DNA from: JABDKH01 sp963768565
Lineage (GTDB): Bacteria > Bacteroidota > Rhodothermia > Rhodothermales > JABDKH01
Reading direction: 5' to 3'
Length of the DNA stretch: 64,000 nt
Assembly (NCBI GenBank): GCA_963768565.1
Contig: CAVYIO010000035.1
Location: forward strand, 1-64,000
The position numbers were made by a program, and so were the translations under genes. Below the pieces are notes generated by a model. That model searched no databases. It saw only the letters and a program-made list of their open reading frames with translations, and was not told where the DNA came from. Below are positions 39,788 to 50,811 of the stretch, piece after piece; the first letter of the stretch is position 1; each line of letters starts with the position of its first letter.

Positions 39788-40955
39788 CCAACGACTTCCG
39801 ATACCTACTCTTTTCGTTCTGGTCGGAGCAATTGCGATGGCATCGTGCTCCGCCCCCGATGAATCCTCGAGCGACGCGAATGCGGCACCGGTTACGACAT
39901 CACAGCGCCGTCTCGTGCGCGTGGAAACACACGTCATTCAGCCGTCGGACTTCACCGACGTGATCGAACTCACCGGCTCGGTGGAAGCTAACAACGACGC
40001 CACCATCTCGGCGCAGACCGGGGGCACGGTGAAGTTTCTTCTGCCGCTGGGATCAACCGCGCGAGCCGGAACGGTGATCGCACGAATCGACGCCGGGCTC
40101 ACCGACGCGGCCGTCGAGCAGGCGGAGGCTCAGGTCGCTTCGGCCACCGCGCAGCACAATCTCGCACGCGACACCTTTGAACGGCAGGAGCCGCTGTTTC
40201 GTGATTCGGTGATCAGCGCCCTCGAGTTCGAAGGCGTCCGCACCCAGTTCATCGAGGCTGAAGCGCAGCTGAAACGAACGCAGGGTCTGCTGCGACAAAC
40301 CAGAGAGCAGGCAGCGTACGCACGCATCACGGCGCCCTTTACCGGTCGGGTCGAACAGCACTTCGTCGAAGTTGGTGAACAGGCCGGTCCAGGATCACCG
40401 ATCATTCGAATCGTGAACACGAGCACCGTCAAGATCACGACCGGTGTCCCGGAACGCTATGCGGGTGACATCCGGGAGGGGTCGTCCGTCCTCGTTCGTT
40501 TCAAGAGCTACGACATGGATGATCAGTCAGGTACCGTGGCGTTTGCCGGAAGTGTCATCGACCGATCAAGCCGCACATTCCCGATTGAGATTCAGTTGAC
40601 GAACCGCGACGGCAACCTGAAGCCCGAGATGATCGGCAAGGTGCTGCTGACGAGAGATCGTCTCGCTGATGTCATTGTGGTCCCACTCAATTCGATCATC
40701 CGCGATGAGAACGGAACGAATGTCTTCGTCGCGATGGCCCGCGATGGCGATAAGATCGCCGAGCGTCGCCCCGTCACCGTGGGCTCGACGTATTCGGGCC
40801 GCGCGGTGATTCTAAATGGCCTGGAGGACGGAGACGAACTCATTGTCGCAGGGCAAAACCAATTGACACCGGGCGATCGACTGGACGTTACGTCGGTCAG
40901 CACAACAGCCGACGCCGTGCCAATAGCCGAAACTGCGACCACTCAAGATTCCTAG
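39777..40955 (+). CDS. RND efflux periplasmic adaptor lipoprotein
   Basis: Intact 392-residue HlyD/MFP subunit linking inner-membrane pump and TolC channel. The signal ends in a lipobox (FVLVGAIAMASC), so it is probably lipid-anchored. It has the barrel-sandwich entry VIELTGSVEANNDATISAQT, GGTVKFLLPLGSTARAGTVI, a short helical hairpin (AEAQVASATAQHNLARDTFE, RQEPLFRDSVISALEFEGVR), RITAPFTGRVEQHFVEVGEQ and the beta-barrel/membrane-proximal region ending LEDGDELIVAGQNQLTPGDR. The 45-base gap to the pump gene and the overlap with TolC place it in the same operon. Confidence 0.93.
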   Translation: MMTSQRLPIPTLFVLVGAIAMASCSAPDESSSDANAAPVTTSQRRLVRVETHVIQPSDFTDVIELTGSVEANNDATISAQTGGTVKFLLPLGSTARAGTVIARIDAGLTDAAVEQAEAQVASATAQHNLARDTFERQEPLFRDSVISALEFEGVRTQFIEAEAQLKRTQGLLRQTREQAAYARITAPFTGRVEQHFVEVGEQAGPGSPIIRIVNTSTVKITTGVPERYAGDIREGSSVLVRFKSYDMDDQSGTVAFAGSVIDRSSRTFPIEIQLTNRDGNLKPEMIGKVLLTRDRLADVIVVPLNSIIRDENGTNVFVAMARDGDKIAERRPVTVGSTYSGRAVILNGLEDGDELIVAGQNQLTPGDRLDVTSVSTTADAVPIAETATTQDS

Positions 40956-41000
40956 CAGACGCCACTCGTCCACACGCCGTGGACTCCGACATCGAGAATC

Positions 41001-44000
41001 ATGAAGGTTACCAACCTCGCCATCAGTTACCGGACGAGCGTGCTCGTGCTCACGATCATCCTCGTCGTGGGTGGCCTCCTGACCTATTCGACAATCCCGA
41101 AGGAGTCGTTCCCATCCATCGAGATTCCGAACATCATTGTCACGACGGTTTACCCCGGAGCAAGCCCGGACGACATCGAGTCTCTGATCACGCAGCCCAT
41201 CGAGCGCGAGATCCAGTCGGTGAACGGCATCAAAGAGATCCGGTCTACCTCGACAGAGGGCGTGTCGACGGTCGTCATCGAGTTCGACCCGGACGTCTCG
41301 ATCGATGACGCCTTCCAGAAGATTCGCGACAAGGTCGACGTCGCGAAGCCGGACTTGCCTGGCGAAGCCGAGGAGCCGGTGGTCAACGAAATCGACCTGC
41401 AGGAATTCCCGATCATGACCATCAACCTGGCTGCCGACTACTCGCTGGCCCGGTTGAAGGATGTCGCGGACGATCTTGCGGACGAACTGGAGTCCATCTC
41501 ATCGGTCCTTCAGGTGGATGTGGTTGGCGCCCTGGAAAGGGAGGTCCAGGTGAACGTCGACCTGAACGCCTTGAAGGCCTATAATCTCGCATTCGGGGAC
41601 ATCGTCGCAAAGCTTCGCGAGGAGAACACCAACATCCCCGGCGGCTCGATCGATGTCGATCGACTCAATTACCTGGTCCGGGTGGATGGCGAAATCGAGC
41701 ACCCCTCCGAGATTGAAGAACTTGTTCTCGACACGCCCGCCGGCCGACCGATCTACGTGCGCGACGTTGCCGAGGTCGTTTACGGATTCAAAGATCGGAC
41801 GTCGTTTGCCCGCCTTCAGGTTCTGCAGGTCGAGGAGGACGATGGCAAGCTCACCCGTCTCTCAGACAACCAGACACAAATCCTGCCCGTTATCAGCCTC
41901 AATGTCAAGAAGCGATCGGGAGAAAATATCCTGGATACTGCCCGGGATGTGGAGGCCATACTGACATCATTCGCTTTTCCGGGAGGTACGCGGATCGAGA
42001 TCACCGGCGACCAGAGCGAGCAGGTTCTGACGATGGTCAAGGATCTGGAGAACAACATCATCTCCGGACTCATCTTCGTTGTCGCGGTGCTGCTGTTCTT
42101 CCTCGGAATGCGCAATGCCTTTCTTGTCGGCATCGCGATTCCGCTGTCGATGTTCGTTTCGTTCCTCGTGTTCGACACGCTCGGCTACACGCTCAATTTC
42201 GTCATCCTCTTCAGCCTGATCATCGCACTCGGCATGCTGGTCGACAACGCGGTCGTGATCGTCGAGAACATCTACCGCTTCCGGGAGGAAGGCTATCCGC
42301 GATTCGAAGCGGCTCGATTGGCGACGGCAGAGGTGGCAGGTCCGGTGGTGGCATCGACCGCGACGACGGTGGCCGCGTTCGCTCCAATGCTCTTCTGGCC
42401 GGGAATCATCGGGGAGTTCATGAGCTACCTGCCCATTGACCCTCATCGTGACCCTCTCCAGTTCGCTCTTCGTTGCGCTGATCATCAATCCGGTCATCAC
42501 CGGAATCTTCGTTCGGCTGGATGGTGAGGAGCAAAGCCTGCCACGGATCGTCAAGTTGACCTCCGTCGGTGCCATACTGGTCCTTGGTGCGATTATCGGC
42601 TTTGCGAATTGGAAATCACTCTTCGTCCTGGTGGTTGCGTTTGGACTCCTGTACTACTCGCACAAATTCGTCTTCAAGCCGATCAGTGACCGGTTCGTAC
42701 GCACGGGTCTGCCAGAGGTCATCCGTCGCTACAAGGCTTTTTTGCAGTGGATGCTCGAGAGGGACTATACGGTCGCCCGGGCCTACCTCAGAAATACGTT
42801 CTCACTTTCGGCGTTCACGCTGGGGTTCGCAGCTCTGCTGCTCGGCGGTCTGGTGATGAGCATGGCAGGGATGACTCCAGCCCTGATCCTGCTGGTTCCC
42901 GGAGGGATTCTGCTGTTCGTCGGGGTCATAGGAATACTTGTACATACACTGGAAAGTGTATTCCTCGGGGCCAGGTCGTCCGTCCGTGCCGGCATCATCT
43001 TCGCCATCGTCGCCGTTGCCGTGCTGGGCTTGATGTCATTTGGAGAGAGGGCCATTGGCCTGACGACAGTCCTGGAACTGCTCGTCTTGCCGGCCGTGGT
43101 GGTCCTTTTCGGTCTACTCGGGGTTGTCTTCAAGAAGCGCGACGTACTCATCCTGACGGACAACCGCGCGCGGCTGCTCAATGGGACCTTTGGTGGATTG
43201 ATCTCGATCTTCATGATGTTCGCCATCGCAAATCCCGGCACGGAGTTTTTCCCGGATACAGATCCGACGATCATTCAGGTGTCGCTTGAATCGCCACTCG
43301 GGACTAACATCGACGAGAGTAACAGGATCGCCACGGAGGCCCAGTCCCGCATCAATCAGCTGCTGGATGAGAACCCGGTAGCGCGCGGCAACATCAAGAA
43401 TCTCCAGACCGGAGTGGGCGTCGGGGGAGATATCAATTTCGGTGGTGGTGCTGCCAGTCCCGAACAGGCGAGTGTCACGATCAATCTCGTCGACTATGGC
43501 GATCGCGGAGAGAAAAGTCGCGTTACGATGACGCGCCTTCGCGAACAACTAAGAGGCATACCGGGCGTCGAAATCGAATTCACGAAAGATGAAGCCGGAC
43601 CGCCGACAGGAGCCCCTGTCAACATTGAGGTATCTGGTAACGACTTCGACCGCATCGTGACATACACGAAGGAGATCAAGCAACTGCTCATCGAGGCTGC
43701 CGAGACAGGGGCGATACCGGGCCTCGTAGACATTACTGACAATCTCAATACGGGCCGACCTGAGCTGCACGTCGAGATCGACCGTGAGCGCGCCGCTCGC
43801 TTCGGGCTCAACACGTCCATGATCGCGTCGACGATTCGGTCCGCCATCAACGGAATCGAATCAGGCACCTATCGCGACGGCGAGGACGAGTATGATATCG
43901 TTACCCGCCTGAGCGAAGCTGATCGGAGCAGCCTTGAGAGTCTGAAGAATCTGACCATCGTGGACGAGGGACAGCAGGTTCCGCTGGTCGCCGTGGCAGA

Positions 44001-44886
44001 TTTCAGCATTACCGGCGGACTCGGGTCGATCACCAGGCTGGATCTCGAGCGTGTTGCCACGGTGGGTGCCGACGTTGCGGATGGCTTCAACAGCGGCGCG
44101 GTTCTGCAGCAGGTCGTTTCGTATCTCGCGTCGTACGAACGGAGCCTGCCGGCTGGCTACTCACTGTCGTACACCGGTGAAAACCAGGAGCAGGACGAGG
44201 CATTCGGATTTCTTACGACCGCGTTGTTGATCGCGATTGGCCTCATCTTCATGATCATGGTCGCGCAATTCAATCACGTGAGTACACCGTTCATCATCAT
44301 GGTTGCAGTGGGGTTGAGTCTGATCGGTGTATTGCTCGGACTCATTCTCACACGAACGCCGTTCGGACTCATGACCTTCATCGGTGTCATCAGTCTGGCG
44401 GGAATTGTCGTCAACAACAACATCGTCCTCATTGACTACATCATGCAGCTCCGCGACCGCGGGCTCGACAAGCAGATGGCAATCATCGAGGGCGGCGCCA
44501 CCCGCCTGCGACCCGTTGTGCTAACGGCCCTGACCACCGTCATCGGCCTGATCCCGCTGACCTTCGGAATCGGAGTCGACTTCGTCGGTCTGGTGACGGA
44601 TCTGAGGCCGAACCTGCAGTTTGGATCCGAAAACACCCAGTTCTGGGGAGCAATGGGCACGTCCATCATCAGTGGCCTGACGTTCGCGACGTTCCTCACG
44701 CTCGTGATCGTGCCGGTGATGTATTCCGTGTTCGACTCACTGGCCAGCAAGCTGCACGCGTTGTTCCACGACGGCGAATCGTCCGATCTCTCCGGCAACG
44801 GTAAGTTGGCCGGTGCGGCCTCGGATGCGGCGTTGACGGCTCCTGCCCTCGTCCCCTCAAATCCGGGCCCGACGCGCGGACATTAG
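41001..44886 (+). CDS. HAE1-like RND efflux pump with extra transmembrane segments (one-base frameshift)
   Basis: Proton-driven inner-membrane exporter of about 1,294 residues against the usual 1,000-1,100. It has TM1 then PSIEIPNIIVTTVYPGASPD, porter domains, and TM4 with the proton-relay motif ALGMLVDNAVVIVENIYRFR. A T inserted near 42436 breaks the frame; removing it gives GEFMSYLPMTLIVTLSSSLF across TM6. Between TM6 (LFVALIINPVITGIFVRL) and TM7 (GGLISIFMMFAIANPGTEFF) lie about 200 residues with roughly six extra hydrophobic stretches, such as VGAILVLGAIIGFANW and ALILLVPGGILLFVGVIGIL. The second half is standard and ends with GGATRLRPVVLTALTTVIGL. The substrate is unknown. Confidence 0.88.
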
Positions 44887-44917
44887 ATCAGGCCGGACCA
44901 ATAGAGTTGTTTCGTTC

Positions 44918-46408
44918 ATGAAGGACCTGCGGGATTTTCCGGACGCCCATCTCCGGATGTTCGATCGCCCACCACCACCGAATCCGGCGGACGTACACGA
45001 CGTGTACATGATCGGCATCTGCGGAACGGGCATGGGCTCACTTGCCGGACTCTTCAGCCAGGCGGGCTACGATGTACGGGGCTCCGACGCCGCGACATAT
45101 CCGCCGATGAGTACTCGACTCGCCGAAATGGGTATCCGGGTGTCTGAAGGCTTCAGCGCTGACAATCTGAAGCCGCCACCCGACCTGGTTATCGTCGGCA
45201 ACGCATGCGTCCCCACGCATCCCGAGGCGACTGCAGCAAGAGATGCGGGTATGTACCAGATGTCGTTCCCCGAGGCACTCGCTCATTTCTTCATCGGCGA
45301 CCGGCATTCGCTCGTGATCGCCGGTACGCATGGAAAGACCACGACGACCGGAATGCTGATTCACGTCTTGAAGCACGCCGGTCTGGATCCCGGTTTTCTT
45401 GTGGGAGGCGTGATGTCGAACGACGACACCAGCTATTCTATTGGCTCGGGGAAGTACTTCGTAGTAGAGGGGGACGAGTACGACAGCTCGTATTTCGACA
45501 AGCGTCCGAAGTTCATGCACTACAAGCCGCGAATTGCGGCCGTCACGAGCATGGAATTCGATCATGCTGACATTTACGACGACTGGGATGATTATCGGAC
45601 GGCATTCGAGGAATTCGCTGGTCTTGTCGATGCGGACGGCCTCCTTGTCCTGAACGGCGACGATACGAATGTGATGAAGCTGGCACGGCATACTCGTGCA
45701 CGGGTGTCGACCTTCGGTATTACCGGGGCAGACCTCGACGTCAGAGCCGGTGACATCCGGTCCTCCGCGCAGGGAACAGAGCTTCGACTCTTCGTCGGCG
45801 GCGAGCCGCGTGGCGACATTCGACTTTCTTCAGCGGGACATCACAATGTCATGAATGCACTCGCGGCCATCACCATTGCACTTGACCGGGGCGTGCCCCT
45901 CGCAACGATTGCCGAAGCGTTCGATTCCTTTGGTGGAATGAAGAGACGCCAGGAGATCAGAGCTGAAATTGCCGGCATTACGATTGTCGACGATTTCGCA
46001 CATCACCCCACTGCCGTGCGCGAAACACTCGCGGCGTCGCGCGACCGCTGGTCCGGACGACGGATTATCGCCGTCTTCGAGCCGCGGTCAAACTCGAGCA
46101 GGCGCAAGGCCTTCGAGTCCGCCTACGTGGACGCGTTCCGGAATGCAGACATCGCCATTATCAGTACACCCCCCTTTCGCCACAACGACCGGGCGGGTGA
46201 CTTCATGGACGTGACGAAGATCACTACCGCGCTTGCAAAGCACCACGTGGATGCCAGCGCCTTCGAAACCGTTGATGAAATCGTTGACCGGCTTGGCTCC
46301 ACAATGACGTCGGGCGACGTGATCGTCGTCATGAGTAATGGTGGCTTCGGAGGGCTTCACGATCGGCTGATCGCGATGCTGGAATCCGACATCATTCCGC
46401 TGGCCTGA
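44918..46408 (+). CDS. mpl: UDP-N-acetylmuramate:tripeptide ligase
   Basis: Intact 496-residue Mur-ligase homologue that recycles murein tripeptide by joining L-Ala-gamma-D-Glu-meso-DAP to UDP-MurNAc in the cytoplasm. The N-terminal Rossmann-like loop is DVYMIGICGTGMGSLAGLFS. The ATP site is VIAGTHGKTTTTGMLIHVLK. The Mpl signature YDSSYFDKRPKFMHYKPRIA follows, where MurC has a different sequence. NVMNALAAITIALDRGVPLA, IVDDFAHHPTAVRETLAASR and FEPRSNSSRRKAFE complete the domains. The next gene encodes a membrane dipeptidase, which fits peptide salvage. A small dyad lies 18 bases after the stop. Confidence 0.94.
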   Translation: MKDLRDFPDAHLRMFDRPPPPNPADVHDVYMIGICGTGMGSLAGLFSQAGYDVRGSDAATYPPMSTRLAEMGIRVSEGFSADNLKPPPDLVIVGNACVPTHPEATAARDAGMYQMSFPEALAHFFIGDRHSLVIAGTHGKTTTTGMLIHVLKHAGLDPGFLVGGVMSNDDTSYSIGSGKYFVVEGDEYDSSYFDKRPKFMHYKPRIAAVTSMEFDHADIYDDWDDYRTAFEEFAGLVDADGLLVLNGDDTNVMKLARHTRARVSTFGITGADLDVRAGDIRSSAQGTELRLFVGGEPRGDIRLSSAGHHNVMNALAAITIALDRGVPLATIAEAFDSFGGMKRRQEIRAEIAGITIVDDFAHHPTAVRETLAASRDRWSGRRIIAVFEPRSNSSRRKAFESAYVDAFRNADIAIISTPPFRHNDRAGDFMDVTKITTALAKHHVDASAFETVDEIVDRLGSTMTSGDVIVVMSNGGFGGLHDRLIAMLESDIIPLA

Positions 46409-46426
46409 TCTGCCCGGAAGCTGGTC

Positions 46427-46444
46427 AATGCAATATCTTGCATT
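46427..46444. promoter_or_regulatory. 7-bp inverted repeat between mpl and the dipeptidase gene
   Basis: AATGCAA (46427-46433) and TTGCATT (46438-46444) are exact reverse complements around TATC. No U-tract follows, so it is not an obvious terminator. It lies in the 139-base gap ahead of the dipeptidase start and may be regulatory. Confidence 0.25.
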
Positions 46445-46547
46445 CATCAAATGACTCACCGACTACAGCCCTCGCGGCAGACTATTCTAAGCTGACCCCC
46501 GACCCGACCTTCTCACCGCTCAAACAGCCCGCGACCTTTCCCACGTC

Positions 46548-47694
46548 ATGAAGAAATTCCGATCGCCGAACCTCGACCGAGCACTCGACCTCGCCAGCGA
46601 TATCCTCATCATCGACGGACACATCGATGTGCCATACTGGATGGCCGAGGTGTACAAAGAAGATATCTCTGCCGCCACAATCGGAGGCGACTTCGATTAC
46701 CCCCGCGCCCGAAAGGGCAGACTTGATGCGGCGTTCATGTCGATTTACGTGCCGGTCCGGTTTCAGAAGTCAGGTGGGGCACGAGACTACGCGAACGGCC
46801 TCATCGACATGGTCGAAGGATTCGTCGCCAGCCATCCGGACAAATTCGGCTCGGCAATAACGCCCGCTGACATCCGCGAAAACCACGACGCCGGCCTCGT
46901 CTCCATGCCGATGGGCATCGAGAACGGGGTCGCTATCGAAAAGGATCTGCGCAATCTGGAGCATTTCTTCGATCGTGGCGTCCGCTACATGACGCTCGTG
47001 CACGCTGTCGACAACCTGATCTGCGATTCCTCCTACGACAAGAGCTGGCACCTGGGACGGCCTCAGCGATTTCGGCCGGGATGTTGTGCGCGAAATGGAT
47101 CGTCTGGGCATGATCGTAGATGTGTCTCACGTTTCGGACAACGCGTTCTTCGACGTGCTGAAAGTAGCGTCGCGGCCGCTGGTCGCCACGCACTCGTCTG
47201 CGCGCGCCTTCACACCGGGCTGGGAGCGCAACATGAGCGACGAACTGATCCGTGCACTGGCCGGGACGGGTGGCGTAATGATGATCACTTTCGGATCCGA
47301 TTTTCTGGATCGCGAATACGACGTGGTCAGCACTCGGCTAAGAAAGCGCATCGACAACCGAATCGAGAAGAAGGGTCTTGATCGTTTCTCGGCTGAGGGC
47401 TTCCAGATGTTCAGCGAATTCAGAAAGGCGAACCCAGTTGGCTCGGTGACCGATGTTGTGCGTCACATCAAACACGTGGCCGAACTTGTCGGTATCGAGC
47501 ACGTCGGATTAGGATCGGATTTTGACGGCGTGTTTTCTCTTCCTGTCGGACTGCAGGATGTTGGCGACTACCCGAATCTCATTGCCGCACTACTCGACGA
47601 TGGATTCTCCGATGACGACGTTCGGAAGATCTGCGGCGAGAATTTCATGCGCGTCTGGCAACAGATCGAGACCAGCGTCGGCATGGACGACTGA
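46548..47694 (+). CDS. membrane (renal-type) dipeptidase family protein (frameshifted)
   Basis: Zinc-dependent amidohydrolase-fold dipeptidase of about 382 residues, family M19. Metal and catalytic residues lie on both sides of one frameshift near 47055: HxD in IIDGHIDVPYWMAEVY, Glu in MPMGIENGVAIEKDLRNLEH, His in DRLGMIVDVSHVSDNAFFDV, His in PLVATHSSARAFTPGWERNM and Asp in VGLGSDFDGVFSLPVGLQD. No clear signal peptide is visible on MKKFRSPNLDRALD, so it may be cytoplasmic. Following mpl, it plausibly releases amino acids from wall-derived dipeptides. It converges on the ArnT-like gene with a 7-base gap. Confidence 0.9.
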
Positions 47695-47701
47695 CGGCTC
47701 G

Positions 47702-49214
47702 TTATTCGATCTTGTACAGAGCGACCGCCAGAGAATCGCGTTCGGGAAGAGCGGCAACGTAGCGGATTGAATCGGGGTAACGAGAGGACTCCGACATCAC
47801 GACCCAACCCGCATCCGTCCGCTCGCGGATTCGCCGCACGTCGTCGTCCGTCAACGTCGAATCGAAGTACGCGACCATTCTGGGCCTGAGGACGTACCCA
47901 TGGACGAAGCCGCCTGCACCGGGATACTCGATCATTACACTCCTGTCGTCGGTGAGCTCGTCGCCATATACTCGCTCGAGCTCTTGCTGCACCTGGTTGG
48001 CCGATCGGCCGCCCTCCCGGGACTGCAGCGCCACTCCAGCACCGATCGCAATCGACGCCACAAGCGCAAGGACCGCCAGTGACCGCTGGAGCGGAATCCG
48101 TCTCCGTCCTGACATCCACACTGCTACGAAGATCACCAGCGGAGGCGTGACCGGCAGTATGTATCGAAACTGATTTCTGTACAGGACGACCGTAGCGATA
48201 TGGACGAGCAGAACCGCGATTACGATGAGCGTCCACGGGTCCTGCAGGCGGGTTTGACGTCTTGCAATGCCGAACAGGAAAGCAAAGACCATCAGAGTAA
48301 ACGGCCAGTAGAAGGCAGCCGTCGCCGGAACGTCGGGGACAAACTGCTGCCGAAGCGCAGAGCCGGCCTTGCGCGCAAGCGTGGTCCACTCCAGGGAATC
48401 CACCGGCCTGACAAACAGCATGTCGGTTTCGCGCCAGGTCGACGTCCCGTTCACATACTCGGCGAACGTATATGGCTGATGCGAAGGAAAGATGTTGTCC
48501 GGACACCGTCACCACGAACGCAACCAGTGCAATCAAGGCAAGGAGCATTGGCCACCGATTGCTCTTCCATTTCGTCGACGCAACACTGAACGCGACTGGC
48601 ATGACGACCAGCAAAGGAAGAAATGAAAAGCGCGACCAGAACAGTACTCCCACGATTGCGGTCGCCGGAAGCCACAACCACGTTCGCCTGCCTGACCCGA
48701 CCAGCAGCACGGCGGACGCAACGACAAGCATCGCCAGCCAGGTCTCTATCAAGGGCTGCGTGGTCTGCCAAACGGTCAGGGGTAGAGCGAGGTAGACTGC
48801 ACCAGCCCATGCTCCATTCCTTCGACTCGATCGCGCGCCCACCGCATATGCGATGAGCACGGCCGTCAGGAGACTGAAGAGAATGCCTGCCACGATCCAC
48901 GCCGCATACGGATCGATGAGGCTGGCCAGTGCGGCTACCACATAGACCGGCGGACCGTTGTGTACGAAAGGCCTTGGCAGCGGCATTCCGTCCAGAACAC
49001 TCACCGGGAAGACGTGGTTGGTCGTGAAGCCGTATCCACTGGCTACGGCCTCCGCATCGGCAACATACCAGTACTGATCCGTTCCTCGGACGCCGCCGGC
49101 GCCCAGCGCAACAATCGCGGTAAAGACCAGTGCCGCAACGATCAGCGGGGTCCAATCCGCCCGGGCTTCACCCCTGGTCCCGCCTGGGGTCGATCCGGAG
49201 CGCGCCTCGCTCAT
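47702..49214 (-). CDS. ArnT/PMT-like GT39-family membrane glycosyltransferase (frameshifted)
   Basis: Polytopic GT-C enzyme of about 504 residues that uses polyprenyl-phosphate sugars on the periplasmic side. TPLIVAALVFTAIVALGAGG is the first helix. The first loop has the acidic GTDQYWYVADAEAVASGYGF and then RPFVHNGPPVYVVAALASLI, equivalent to the family's H-P-P motif. Further helices are AWIVAGILFSLLTAVLIAYA and RWPMLLALIALVAFVVTVSG. The frame changes near 48465. The C-terminal half has YWPFTLMVFAFLFGIARRQT, RNQFRYILPVTPPLVIFVAV and a soluble tail. Its start overlaps the glyQS stop by four bases. The substrate is not identifiable. Confidence 0.7.
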
Positions 49215-50656
49215 CGGTCCGAGACGGACCAGGTGCTCATTCGGCTTGACAGTACTTCGACCACCCGGCTCTTGTCCACACGCTCCTGCTCCATCGTATC
49301 ACGGTCACGAATCGTGACCGTCCCGTCTTCGAGCGTCTGGCCGTCCACCGTCACGCAGTACGGGGTACCGATCTCGTCCATGCGTCGATAGCGACGACCG
49401 ATCGCGCCCTTCTCGTCATAGAACGCATTGAACTGCATGCGAAGCCCATCTTCGATCGCGTGGGCGACCTCGGGCATACCATCCTTCTTCACGAGCGGCA
49501 GAACCGCGACCGTCATCGGCGCCATCCGCGGATGAAACTTGAGCACCACTCGCTTCTCGTCTGTTCACTTCCTCTTCCCGGTACGCATCGCAAATAAGCA
49601 TCAGAATGGTCCGATCCACTCCAGCCGATGTCTCGACTACGTACGGAATGAACCGCTCCTGCGTCTGCGGATCGAAGTACTCCATCTTCTTGCCCGAGTA
49701 CTCCTGGTGACGCATCAGGTCATAGTCCGTTCGAGAGTGAATCCCTTCGACCTCCTGCAAACCGATCGGAAACTCGTACGGCGATATCGACTGCAGCGTC
49801 CGCATAGTGGGCGAGCTTGTCGTGCTCTTTCCACTGCAGCTTCGACGCGCGGATACCATTATCGAGATGCCACTGCCATCTCTTCTCCCGCCACTCTTCG
49901 TATGCCTCCATCTGTGCACCGGGCTTCACGAAGTACTGCATCTCCATCTGCTCGAACTCGCGCATCCGGAAGATGAACTGGCGCGCGACGATCTCATTCC
50001 GGAACGCCTTCCCCATCTGGGCAATGCCGAACGGAATCTGCTGTCTGGCCGTCTCGCGCACGTTATGGAAGTTGACGAAGATGCCCTGCGCCGTTTCCGG
50101 CCGGAGGTACATCGTGTTGTCCGTCTCGCTGAGCGCTCCGACGTGGGTCGAGAACATGAGATTGAACTGGCGGACTTCCGTCCAGTCGAAGGCGCCCGAT
50201 TCCGGTGCCCGAATCTCCTCTTCAAGAATCAGATTGTAGAGGCCGCGAGATATGTCGTCTGAATGGAGCGCAGCGACAAGCGCGTCGTGCACGCGATCTG
50301 CCCGCTCGTCCTTCCCCTTCTTGCGCAACCGGTTGATGTGTCCTTCGATCAGTTGATCGGCCCGGTATCGCATCTTCGACTGTTTGTCGTCGATCATGGG
50401 GTCGTTGAAGGCGTCCACGTGGCCGGATGCCTTCCAGACTGTCGGGTGCATCAGGATAGCCGCGTCCAGGCCATCGATGTTGTCGTGCCGATACACCATC
50501 GCACGCCACCAGCGCATCCTGCACGTTCCGCTTCAGCTCCACGCCGAGCGGACCGTAATCGTAGGTCGCCCCGAGACCGCCGTAGATTTCGGACGACTGA
50601 AAAATGAACCCGCGTCTTTTGCTGAGCGAGACTATGGTATCGAGCGTTACACTCAT
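49211..50656 (-). CDS. glyQS: glycine--tRNA ligase, dimeric type (three frameshifts)
   Basis: Class II aminoacyl-tRNA synthetase charging tRNA-Gly, about 481 residues. The start at 50654-50656 gives MSVTLDTIVSLSKRRGFIFQ then SSEIYGGLGATYDYGPLGVE. Frame changes near 50510, 49785 and 49555 split TVWKASGHVDAFNDPMIDDK, TMYLRPETAQGIFVNFHNVR (motif 2 region), PFGIAQMGKAFRNEIVARQF, YEFPIGLQEVEGIHSRTDYD, the motif 3 region (PYVVETSAGVDRTILMLICD) and the anticodon-binding domain (LKFHPRMAPMTVAVLPLVKK to the end). The gene is essential, so three disruptions point to sequence errors. Two perfect hairpins precede it. Confidence 0.93.
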
Positions 50657-50682
50657 GCCGATTCGGGGTTGACGCAAGGGAC

Positions 50683-50700
50683 GACACACCGGAGTGTGTC
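50683..50700 (-). promoter_or_regulatory. perfect hairpin in the glyQS leader
   Basis: GACACAC and GTGTGTC are exact reverse complements around a four-base loop. On the minus strand it directly follows the U-tract of the radC terminator and ends 26 bases before the glyQS start. It overlaps a TTGACA-like -35 box (minus strand, 50702 to 50697). It could be an operator at the glyQS promoter or a leader stem. Confidence 0.4.
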
Positions 50701-50730
50701 AAGAAAAAGGCATCTCGACACCGAGATGCC
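50701..50730 (-). terminator. Rho-independent terminator after radC
   Basis: On the minus strand GGCATCTCG-GTGT-CGAGATGCC forms a perfect nine-pair stem with a four-base loop (50709-50730), followed immediately by TTTTTCTT. It lies 82 bases past the radC stop and ends radC transcripts before glyQS. Position just ahead of glyQS also allows an attenuator reading, for which there is no other evidence. Confidence 0.85.
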
Positions 50731-50811
50731 CACAACGATGTAAAGCTAGACCGACACCGTCTCGATTTCAATCGGCAGGCGGTGAATTTCGAGTAATTTG
50801 ACCCGGCGGGT

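Noticed and set aside
50657..50811. T-box or glycine riboswitch in the glyQS leader
   Set aside because: I see no TGGnACCGCG-type T-box sequence and no glycine-aptamer features; only a terminator and a short stem are present.
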